Positions 1 through 6,176 of a stretch of 7,201 nucleotides of DNA are shown here, in pieces (the stretch's first letter is position 1; every line of letters begins with the position of its first letter). A program made the translations under genes and the position numbers. Location of the stretch: positions 1 to 7,201 of the forward strand of contig WJKZ01000213.1 of NCBI GenBank assembly GCA_014728785.1. The letters run 5' to 3'. The notes under the pieces were generated by a model. The model made no database searches. It was not told where the DNA came from and worked only from the letters and a program-made list of their open reading frames with translations. Origin of the DNA: Candidatus Omnitrophota bacterium (GTDB lineage: Bacteria; Omnitrophota; Gorgyraeia; Duberdicusellales; 4484-171).

Positions 1-830
1 AAAGAGTTTTCTTGGGCGGCAATATCGGAGTCCCTTTATCGTCTTTTGTTTTGAATACTTCAGAAAATGATTTAATCGTACTGGAGTTGAGCTCATTTCA
101 ATTAGAAACCGTAGATAGTTTCAGGCCGCATATAGCCGCACTGCTTAATATTGAACCCGACCATTTCGACCGGTACAGCAATTTCTCTGATTACCTCGGC
201 GCCAAAATGAATATATTTAAAAATCAGCAGAGCAGCGATTGGGCGGTAGTAAACAAAAGTCTTTCTGCCTGCGGTATTCCCCGCAGGATGAAAGCTGCCG
301 TAGTAGAATTTTCAAAAGAATTTCCCGACGAAAATTTTTCCTGTGTTTATAAGATAGCTTCGATATTAGGTTTAAAAAAGCATGATTGTCTGGAAGTATT
401 TTCTTCCTTCAGGGGTCTTTCCCACCGTTTGCAGTTTGTAAGAAACATAGAAGGTGTGGCTTTTATAAATGATTCTAAAGCTACCAATCCTTCTTCCACG
501 GTCTGGGCTCTTAAGAATACCGGAGGTCCTATTATTTTGCTCGCCGGCGGCAAAGACAAGGGTCTGGATTATTCGGTGATAGTACCTTACCTTAAGAAAG
601 TAAAGAAGATAAACCTTTTCGGCGAAGCGGCTGAAAAGATAAAAAAAACCTTGACCGGCTATGCAGATATAGAAATTTTTACTTCTTTAAAAGAGCTGGT
701 GGACGCCTCTTTGCATCAGGCATCCGGGGGAGACAAAATACTTTTTTCTCCGATGTGTTCAAGCTATGATATGTTCTCCGACTATAAGCACAGAGGTAAT
801 AGTTTCATGGGTTTGGTTAAAAAATTGTAA
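1..830 (+). CDS. murD: MurD, UDP-MurNAc-L-Ala:D-Glu ligase (5' end missing)
   Basis: Cytoplasmic ATP-dependent ligase that adds D-glutamate to UDP-MurNAc-L-Ala. The reading frame is open from the window edge (first full codon at 3), giving 275 residues. It begins just before GGNIGVPL, so about 135 N-terminal residues, including the ATP-binding GKS/T loop, lie upstream. Visible MurD signatures in order are ELSSFQLET, NIEPDHFDRY with a downstream AK (codon 204-206) matching the carbamylated lysine of E. coli MurD, GLSHRLQFV, NDSKATNPSSTVWAL, LLAGGKDKGLDYS and SPMCSSYDMFSDYKHRG. The C-terminal D-Glu-binding domain is intact. The central domain is odd: from VVN to GLSHR there are about 61 residues against about 94 in E. 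coli, and the GxHNxxN motif is replaced by a DENFSCVYK-like stretch. The frame stays open and the flanking motifs are good, so I treat it as a functional but shortened MurD. It lies 13 nt upstream of ftsW. Confidence 0.96.
   Translation, partial: RVFLGGNIGVPLSSFVLNTSENDLIVLELSSFQLETVDSFRPHIAALLNIEPDHFDRYSNFSDYLGAKMNIFKNQQSSDWAVVNKSLSACGIPRRMKAAVVEFSKEFPDENFSCVYKIASILGLKKHDCLEVFSSFRGLSHRLQFVRNIEGVAFINDSKATNPSSTVWALKNTGGPIILLAGGKDKGLDYSVIVPYLKKVKKINLFGEAAEKIKKTLTGYADIEIFTSLKELVDASLHQASGGDKILFSPMCSSYDMFSDYKHRGNSFMGLVKKL
268..287. repeat. Perfect 7-bp inverted repeat (hairpin) inside murD
   Basis: CCTGCGG (268-274) and CCGCAGG (281-287) are exact reverse complements separated by the 6-nt loop TATTCC. 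No T-run follows, so it is not an intrinsic terminator. It encodes part of the ACGIPRR stretch, in the section where MurD is shorter than its homologues. The same heptamer recurs elsewhere in the window, and a related hairpin lies in murB at 5954-5971. Confidence 0.7.
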
Positions 831-843
831 ATCACTTTTCGGT

Positions 844-2040
844 ATGAAAGACAAAAGTAAAATCCGTGGTTTTCCTTTTGCCGGAAAAAGAAATCCTGAA
901 GGCAATGCCAGAACTTTAAGGAGGCAGAGGAGGGGTGTCCTCATTATTATACTCTCCTTGACTCTGTTCGGCTTGCTTATGGTATATGAATCTTCCAGCA
1001 TTTACGCTTTTAAGAATACCGGCGATGCGGCTTACTTCTTTAAACGTCAGTTTCTGTTTTTTCTAATCGGGCTTATGATGTTTTCTCTGGCTTTGTTTAT
1101 CGATTTAGAGTTTCTAAAGCACCACAGTAAGTCCATATTGCTTTTTACTCTTTTTTTACTTTTTCTTTTATTTTTTCTGGGTAAGGAATCCGGAGGAGCG
1201 AGAAGATGGCTTTCCCTTGGCGGTTTTAATATTCAACCTTCAGAATTACTTAAAGTTTCCTTTTTAATATATTGTGCTGATTATTACCGCAGGAAAAGCA
1301 CAACTCTTAAGGATTTTAGAGCCGGGCTCCTGCCTTTAGGTTTTGTGCTGGGCATTATATGCTTTTTGCTTATTTCCCAACCCGATTTGGGTACAGCAGT
1401 CTTCTGGGTTATATGGATGATATTTTTTCTTTTTTTATTCGGGGCCAGGAGCAGGCATCTTTTATCTACGATAGGATTAGGCAGTCTGGTATTATTTTTT
1501 CTCATCCGCTTGTATCCCTACCGTTTCCGCAGGATAGTAGGATACCTTAATCCTTTCGCTGATCCCAAGGGGGCAGGTTTCCAGCTAATCCAGTCCCAGA
1601 TAGCTTACGGAGAAGGAGGGCTTTTAGGGGTGGGGTTGGGAGAGGGTATGCAGAAGCTTTTTTTTCTGCCGGCTGCTCATACGGATTTTATCTTTTCCAT
1701 TGTTGCCGAAGAATTCGGCCTGTTTGGCAGTATGTTTTTTTTGGCGCTTTTTTTCCTCCTTTTTCACAAAATGTTTAAAATAGCAAAACAGGCCAGGGAT
1801 AGATTCTGTTCCGCTATACTGTGGGGAATTATATTGATTTTTTTCCTGGAGATAACCATTAATTTAGGGGTAAGTTGCGGTTTATTACCTACAAAAGGGT
1901 TACCTCTACCCTTTATAAGTTACGGGGGAAGTAACCTCGTGGTTCATTACATGCTTTTAGGTTTATTTTTCAATGCGTCCTTAGAATCCAGAACTAAGAG
2001 CCGGAAAAGCTACGGTTTCGCTGCAGGTTACAAGAGGTAG
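844..2040 (+). CDS. ftsW: FtsW, SEDS-family septal peptidoglycan glycosyltransferase
   Basis: Integral membrane lipid II polymerase of the divisome, working with the transpeptidase FtsI. The product is 398 residues with about ten hydrophobic segments, a normal length for FtsW. SEDS signatures are GGARRWLSLGGFNIQPSE (Q at residue 131), QPDLGT from residue 179, the large extracytoplasmic loop with GEGGLLGVGLGEGMQKLFFL and AAHTDFIFSIVAEEFG, and GLPLPFISYGGSN from residue 352. The aspartate of HTDFIF (residue 281) matches the proposed catalytic Asp of E. coli FtsW and RodA. The frame could extend upstream to an ATG at 766, but that would overlap murD by 65 nt. The ATG at 844 is preferred because it leaves a short basic cytoplasmic tail before the first membrane segment. 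No Shine-Dalgarno sequence is seen before it. Runs of 7-8 T occur at 1658-1665, 1735-1742 and 1748-1754. RodA is the main alternative; position between murD and murG favours FtsW. Confidence 0.95.
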   Translation: MKDKSKIRGFPFAGKRNPEGNARTLRRQRRGVLIIILSLTLFGLLMVYESSSIYAFKNTGDAAYFFKRQFLFFLIGLMMFSLALFIDLEFLKHHSKSILLFTLFLLFLLFFLGKESGGARRWLSLGGFNIQPSELLKVSFLIYCADYYRRKSTTLKDFRAGLLPLGFVLGIICFLLISQPDLGTAVFWVIWMIFFLFLFGARSRHLLSTIGLGSLVLFFLIRLYPYRFRRIVGYLNPFADPKGAGFQLIQSQIAYGEGGLLGVGLGEGMQKLFFLPAAHTDFIFSIVAEEFGLFGSMFFLALFFLLFHKMFKIAKQARDRFCSAILWGIILIFFLEITINLGVSCGLLPTKGLPLPFISYGGSNLVVHYMLLGLFFNASLESRTKSRKSYGFAAGYKR

Positions 2041-2079
2041 TTGTGCCGTTTCCGGCCGCGAGGACATACGGTTTAAGAC

Positions 2080-3150
2080 ATGAATAGAGAAAAGATTTTA
2101 CTGGTGTGTGAAAAGACCGGCGGACATATTTTTCCGGCTTTCGCTATCGCCGAACGCCTTAAGCTCGAGGTTGAAAGAAAAAAGGCTCTGGCTCCGGTTA
2201 TATATTTTTTTTCCACTTCCGATTTCCTGAAGAAGTATATAGAAAAGAAAAACTATCTTAGTCTTGGAAAAGCTTTACCGTTTAAAAATATATTTCTCCT
2301 TTCACTATGGCGTTTTTTTGAAGCTCTGTTTATACTGACCAGGATTCGTCCCAACAGAATAATAGGTTTCGGGGGCAGGAACAGTTTTTTTCTGGTTATG
2401 GTGGGAGCCGCCTGCGGAATCTATACTGCCGTTTATGAGCCGAATATCGTGTTAGGCAAGGCCAATTTGCTCCTGAGTAAATTTTGCCGCAGGCTATGGC
2501 TGGGGTTTGAGGAAGGGAAATTGAGCAGGCTTAAGAAGAGCAGGGTCTTGGGGGTGCCTTTACGGGAAAATATTGTTTTGGTGGATAAGGACAAGGCCCG
2601 CAAGGTTCTCAATTTGGAAGATAAACCGGTCGTTTTCTGTTTCGGCGGCAGCCAGGGATCTCTTTTTATCAACAAGATGTTTGTAAGATTCGTTCGGGAA
2701 AGCCAAAAGGATTTTCAGTTTATACATATTACAGGAAGGCAGGGTTATTTTGAAATCAGCCGGTTGTATAATAAAATAAACAGGAGGAATTTCGTAAAAG
2801 ATTTTTATTATGACATTCATGTTTTATACAGCGCTTCGGATATTGTTGTAAGCCGCTGCGGTGCTTCTACCCTGGGAGAAATTTCCTATTTTGGCATACC
2901 ACCGGTTTTGATACCTCATCCCAAAGCCGGCGGCCACCAAAAGAGGAACGCTTATTATTTTAAGGAAAAAGGAGCTGCGTTTGCCGTCAGTCAAAAAGAT
3001 TTTGATTTTGAAAGGTTTAAGATTACACTGGAGAAGCTTATAGATGACCGGTTTTTAAGACAGGAGGTCTCAGGTAAAGTCAAAAAAACCGGCCTGGGAA
3101 AGAATTTCAAAGATTTTTGCGCCAGAGGCCTCTACGAGGACCTTTTGTAG
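2080..3150 (+). CDS. murG: MurG, lipid I to lipid II GlcNAc transferase
   Basis: Membrane-associated GT-B glycosyltransferase of 356 residues that moves GlcNAc from UDP-GlcNAc onto lipid I. The N-terminal acceptor domain shows KTGGHIFPAFAIA with the conserved His at residue 16, IIGFGG, and YEPN (119-122) where most MurG proteins have HEQN. The C-terminal donor domain shows GVPLREN, FCFGGSQGS (GGSQGS at 189-194), FIHITG, and SRCGASTLGEISYFGIPPVL with the nucleotide-sugar-binding Glu at 267, then PHPKAGGHQKRNA. The usual GGTGGH loop reads EKTGGH here, so the first two glycines are lost. The start is fixed by an in-frame TAA at 2074-2076 and by how close the glycine loop is to the N-terminus. 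No clear Shine-Dalgarno is present; a GAGGA lies about 16 nt upstream. The 39-nt spacer after ftsW is the longest gap in the window. The assignment is firm despite the divergence, helped by position. Confidence 0.94.
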   Translation: MNREKILLVCEKTGGHIFPAFAIAERLKLEVERKKALAPVIYFFSTSDFLKKYIEKKNYLSLGKALPFKNIFLLSLWRFFEALFILTRIRPNRIIGFGGRNSFFLVMVGAACGIYTAVYEPNIVLGKANLLLSKFCRRLWLGFEEGKLSRLKKSRVLGVPLRENIVLVDKDKARKVLNLEDKPVVFCFGGSQGSLFINKMFVRFVRESQKDFQFIHITGRQGYFEISRLYNKINRRNFVKDFYYDIHVLYSASDIVVSRCGASTLGEISYFGIPPVLIPHPKAGGHQKRNAYYFKEKGAAFAVSQKDFDFERFKITLEKLIDDRFLRQEVSGKVKKTGLGKNFKDFCARGLYEDLL

Positions 3151-3156
3151 TTGTAG

Positions 3157-3981
3157 ATGCGGGGGTTTATCAGAATGTCCAAACCAGTTTTGACCTTAAA
3201 AATTAGTGTATTTCTCGCTCTTCTGGTTATTTTTAACTGTTCACTGAGCGGATTTTGTGATTCCAGGGAGTTGAAAAGCGAACATTTTATAATAAATTAC
3301 GACGATTCTGTCCAATATTCTTACGCCCCCGGCGTAAAAAAGACGGCGGAAAGACTGTATCGGCTGATAACCCAGGAGTTTAATTTGATAAGAGATAAAC
3401 TCTGGGTCTGGGATAACCGGGCTGAAATATTTATCGCTTCCGGCAGAGAAGATTATCTTAGCCGTTATGGTTGTTCACCCTGGTCTACCGCCTGTGTAAA
3501 TTACCGGCAAAAGGTTATTTATACCTATCCCGATCAGAGCGACTTCGAGCCAATTCTTGCCCATGAACTGACTCATATTATTTTTAGAGAGTATCTGGGC
3601 CGAAACAACTTACCTTTATGGCTGGATGAAGGCATGGCGGTTTATATAGAAGATAAATACCGCAATGGTCTTTACCGGAAGAATTTATTTATACTCAAAG
3701 ATTTGATAAAGGAGGACGGCTATATAGATTTCAGGCATCTGAATGAGATTACTTCCTCCGGACTGGGGGGGCAACCGACCGATTATGCAAAAATTTTCTA
3801 TATACAGTCATATTCTATTATTTATTTTATATTCCAAGAGTATGGAAAGAGTAATTTTTCCCGTTTTCTATGGCACTTAAAAAACGACAAAGACGTTCAG
3901 TCGGCTTTATCCCGGACTTATTATTACCTGACAGATTTAGAAGCATTGGAGAAAAGATGGAAAGAATTTTACCTGGAGTAA
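3157..3981 (+). CDS. Exported gluzincin-like zinc metallopeptidase (peptidase MA-like)
   Basis: 274 residues. A basic N-terminus and hydrophobic stretch (about residues 13-31) look like a signal peptide, with likely cleavage near GFC-DS; there is no proper lipobox. The mature part carries a metallopeptidase core: AHELTHIIF (HExxH at 136-140), then after 17 residues WLDEGMAVYIE, with Glu158 the expected third zinc ligand. This HExxH plus WxDEGxAxY layout is typical of gluzincins of the peptidase-MA-like group. The C-terminal region (IQSYSIIYFIFQEYG, then LEALEKRWKEFYLE) also resembles that group. Cys106 and Cys113 could form a disulfide after export. The start is uncertain: ATG 3157 lies 6 nt after murG, and ATG 3175 gives a more compact signal peptide. 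The 3' end overlaps murC by 25 nt, so the gene is built into the operon. Substrate is unknown; a role in cell-envelope processing is inferred only from context and export. Confidence 0.82.
   Translation: MRGFIRMSKPVLTLKISVFLALLVIFNCSLSGFCDSRELKSEHFIINYDDSVQYSYAPGVKKTAERLYRLITQEFNLIRDKLWVWDNRAEIFIASGREDYLSRYGCSPWSTACVNYRQKVIYTYPDQSDFEPILAHELTHIIFREYLGRNNLPLWLDEGMAVYIEDKYRNGLYRKNLFILKDLIKEDGYIDFRHLNEITSSGLGGQPTDYAKIFYIQSYSIIYFIFQEYGKSNFSRFLWHLKNDKDVQSALSRTYYYLTDLEALEKRWKEFYLE
3948..3951 (+). promoter_or_regulatory. Ribosome binding site of murC inside the peptidase gene
   Basis: GGAG ends 5 nt before the ATG at 3957. It supports that ATG over the longer upstream frame, which begins at 3870. 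It lies within the last codons of the peptidase gene, which suggests translational coupling. Confidence 0.6.
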
Positions 3982-5342
3982 AAAAAGTGCATTTGGTGGG
4001 TATAGGAGGTATAGGCATGAGCGGATTAGCGCTTCTTCTGAAGGAGAAGGGGGTAGAAGTCACCGGTTCAGACAGCCACCCCACTCCTACCACTGAGATG
4101 TTAAAAAATAAAGGAATCAAACTTTTTATCGGCCACAGTAAGCAGAACCTGGATTCAGATACGGATATATTATGCCATTCTTCAGCCATATCCGAGGCTA
4201 ACTGCGAGATAGCAGAAGCCAGGCGTAAAAATATCCGGGTTGCCAAGCGGGGACTGCTGCTTGCTGAGCTCTGCAAGGACAAAAATACCATAGCCGTTTC
4301 CGGCAGCCACGGCAAGACCACCACTACTTCTCTTTTAGGTTATCTGCTTACCTCAACAGGTCATGACCCTACCGTATTTATAGGCGGATTACCTTTAAAT
4401 TATTCTGAATGGGCCTGGTGGGGAAAAGACTTTTTTGTGGTCGAGTGTGACGAGAGTGACGGAAGTTTTCTATATTATAAGCCCGAATATTCTATTATCA
4501 CCAACATTGATCAGGAGCATATGGATTATTATAAGGATTCCGGCAGACTTAAGGAGAGTTTCCTGCAGTTTGCCCTCAACACAAAGAGGAAAGTTTTCGG
4601 ATGGGGGGATGACCCGGTTGTGAGAAAAATTATTCAAAAAACCGGAGGGGTCAGTTTTGGCTGGGGGAAAAATAATCAAGTCAGAGGAGAAAAGTTTTCC
4701 CTGAAAAATGATTTCAGTTATTTTGACCTGTATATTAAGGATAAATTTGTGTTTAAAGTAAAAATACCTTTACTCGGCAAGCATAACTGCATCAATTGTC
4801 TTTCGGTTTTTTCTTTTTTTGATTACCTGGGGGAGGATTTAAATAAAGTAAAGAATTTGATTACAGGCTTTAAAGGTACCAGGCGGAGATTCCAAAAAAA
4901 GGGTAAATTTAGAGGGGTTAGCTTCGTAGATGATTATGCGCACCACCCTACGGAAATAAAAGCGGTTTTAGATACCGCCAGAAAACTTGATTACGGCAGG
5001 CTAATAGTTATTTTTGAACCTCACAGGTTCAGTAGAGTTAAAGATTTATACAGGGAATTTTCTAAGTGTTTTTGCGGGGTTAATCATGTTTTTATAACCG
5101 ATATATATTCTGCATCCGAGGCACCTATTGAGAATATTACCTCTTCCTGGCTCGGAGAGTTAATAAAGCAGAATTCGAATACCGATGTCCGCTATTTTTC
5201 TGCAGAAAAAGCGGTATCTGAGTTGCCCCGCTTTTTTAAGGAAAGAGACCTGGTCATTTCTTTAGGGGCCGGGAACGTAAGTAATATTTTAGATGAGGTT
5301 ATAAATGTATTCAAATCAGGCTCGGTTAAGCAATCCTGTTGA
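3957..5342 (+). CDS. murC: MurC, UDP-MurNAc:L-alanine ligase
   Basis: Cytoplasmic ATP-dependent ligase, 461 residues, that adds the first amino acid (L-Ala) to UDP-MurNAc. The three Mur-ligase domains are clear. The N-terminal Rossmann part has VHLVGIGGIGMSGLA and VTGSDSHPTP. The central ATPase domain has the P-loop GSHGKTTTT from residue 116, VVECDESDGSF, TNIDQEHMDYY and LLGKHNCINCLS. The C-terminal domain has GTRRRFQKKG, VDDYAHHPTEIKA (HH at 329-330), FEPHRFSR and ISLGAGN. DDYAHHPTE separates it from MurD, MurE and MurF. Length and N-terminal motif match MurC better than the recycling ligase Mpl. The frame extends upstream to 3870, but ATG 3957 puts the nucleotide-binding motif at the usual distance and has a GGAG 5 nt before it. 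The gene overlaps the peptidase gene by 25 nt and murB by 38 nt. Confidence 0.97.
   Translation: MERILPGVKKVHLVGIGGIGMSGLALLLKEKGVEVTGSDSHPTPTTEMLKNKGIKLFIGHSKQNLDSDTDILCHSSAISEANCEIAEARRKNIRVAKRGLLLAELCKDKNTIAVSGSHGKTTTTSLLGYLLTSTGHDPTVFIGGLPLNYSEWAWWGKDFFVVECDESDGSFLYYKPEYSIITNIDQEHMDYYKDSGRLKESFLQFALNTKRKVFGWGDDPVVRKIIQKTGGVSFGWGKNNQVRGEKFSLKNDFSYFDLYIKDKFVFKVKIPLLGKHNCINCLSVFSFFDYLGEDLNKVKNLITGFKGTRRRFQKKGKFRGVSFVDDYAHHPTEIKAVLDTARKLDYGRLIVIFEPHRFSRVKDLYREFSKCFCGVNHVFITDIYSASEAPIENITSSWLGELIKQNSNTDVRYFSAEKAVSELPRFFKERDLVISLGAGNVSNILDEVINVFKSGSVKQSC
5295..5298 (+). promoter_or_regulatory. Ribosome binding site of murB inside murC
   Basis: GAGG lies 6 nt before the ATG at 5305, within the murC coding sequence. 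It supports the 38-nt overlapping start for murB. Confidence 0.55.
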
Positions 5343-6168
5343 TTTGCGTCTTTATACTACTCTAAAGATAGGAGGGTGTGCCGCTCTCTTTTTTATAATA
5401 AACGAAAAGGACCAATTCCCGGCAGTGGAGAAATATTGCCGGGAGAATTTTTATCTGCTGGGTAACGGGTCAAATATTCTCGTAAAGGATAAGTTTATAA
5501 AAACACCGGTTATAAAATTAGGCAGAGGTTTTTGTTACCTCAGGCATAATAATAGTTTTTTGGAAGCGGGAGCTTCTACTCCTCTGTCTTTTCTGATAAA
5601 ATACTGTCTTGATAACAATATTTCTTTAGCGGAGAAGCTGGTAGGTATCCCGGCGACAATAGGAGGAATGCTGGCGATGAACGCTTCTTCTTTCGGCTGT
5701 TCTCTGGCTTCCCGTCTGCAGGAGGTTGAGGTCTATGATTTAAGGTCAGGAACCCAGGCGGTGCTTAAAAAAGATGAAATAGAATTTTCGTACAGATGTT
5801 CTTCTCTTCTTCGCTCCGGTCTGCTTATATTACGGGCGCAGTTTCGGATAAGCAGAGGTAAAGATTTGAAAGCAGAGATTGAGAAAAGGATAAAGGAACG
5901 CCTGAAGAAACAGGATTTTTCTTCTCCTTCCTGCGGTTCGGTTTTTAAAAACCCCGCAGTTTCCCCTGCGGCTCGGTTGATTGAAGCCTGCGGCCTTAAA
6001 GGGGTTAAAAAGGGCGGTGCTCAGGTTTCCGGAAAACACGCTAATTTTATAATAAATCGAGGCGGAGCTTCATATAGGGATGTAGATTTTTTGATCAAGA
6101 TGATAAAGGATAAGGTTTTTAAAAAATACAATATTATACTTAAAGAAGAAATACAAAGGTGGGGTTAG
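5305..6168 (+). CDS. murB: MurB, UDP-N-acetylenolpyruvoylglucosamine reductase
   Basis: Cytoplasmic FAD enzyme that uses NADPH to reduce UDP-GlcNAc-enolpyruvate to UDP-MurNAc, the committed step feeding MurC. 287 residues. The FAD domain shows YTTLKIGGCAALF, LLGNGSNILV, LEAGASTPLS, and KLVGIPATIGGMLAMNASSFG. The catalytic part has SYRCSS with Arg164, SCGSVFKNP with the proton-donor Ser at 212, LIEACGLKGVKKGGAQVSGK, HANFIINRGGAS, and Glu282 near the C-terminus, equivalent to the catalytic Glu of E. coli. The short link between SYRCSS and the LRAQFRIS strand shows that it lacks the Tyr-bearing loop of the E. coli (type I) enzyme, so it is a type II MurB. The start is close to the first conserved motif, so little shift is possible. 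It overlaps murC by 38 nt and ends 8 nt before the preferred ddl ATG. Confidence 0.96.
   Translation: MYSNQARLSNPVDLRLYTTLKIGGCAALFFIINEKDQFPAVEKYCRENFYLLGNGSNILVKDKFIKTPVIKLGRGFCYLRHNNSFLEAGASTPLSFLIKYCLDNNISLAEKLVGIPATIGGMLAMNASSFGCSLASRLQEVEVYDLRSGTQAVLKKDEIEFSYRCSSLLRSGLLILRAQFRISRGKDLKAEIEKRIKERLKKQDFSSPSCGSVFKNPAVSPAARLIEACGLKGVKKGGAQVSGKHANFIINRGGASYRDVDFLIKMIKDKVFKKYNIILKEEIQRWG
5954..5971. repeat. 6-bp inverted repeat (hairpin) inside murB
   Basis: CCGCAG (5954-5959) pairs with CTGCGG (5966-5971) across the 6-nt loop TTTCCC. It encodes the variable turn after FKNP. The same heptamer core as the murD hairpin is used with the arms in the opposite order. Further CCTGCGG copies lie at 5930-5936 and 5987-5993. 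No T-run follows, so it is not a terminator. Confidence 0.6.
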
Positions 6169-6176
6169 GTAAAATA

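Noticed and set aside
268..287. Hairpin as intrinsic terminator
   Set aside because: No T-run follows, it lies inside an open murD frame, and the operon continues without a break.
766..843. Upstream extension of ftsW
   Set aside because: It would overlap murD through its conserved C-terminal motifs and add residues with no FtsW character; ATG 844 gives a normal N-terminus.
2041..2079. Promoter or regulatory element in the ftsW-murG spacer
   Set aside because: 39 nt without convincing -35/-10 boxes or a stable structure; only a weak distant GAGGA is seen.
3870..3956. Upstream extension of murC
   Set aside because: It would overlap the peptidase gene by more than 100 nt; ATG 3957 has a GGAG in front and fits the family N-terminus.
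3827..4324. 165-codon open frame on the minus strand
   Set aside because: It lies opposite murC and the peptidase gene, shows no family motifs, and is a shadow of well-supported coding sequence.
3957..5342. Mpl (murein peptide ligase) instead of MurC
   Set aside because: The motifs DYAHHPTE and GSHGKTTT are shared, but length, N-terminus and position next to murB and ddl fit MurC.
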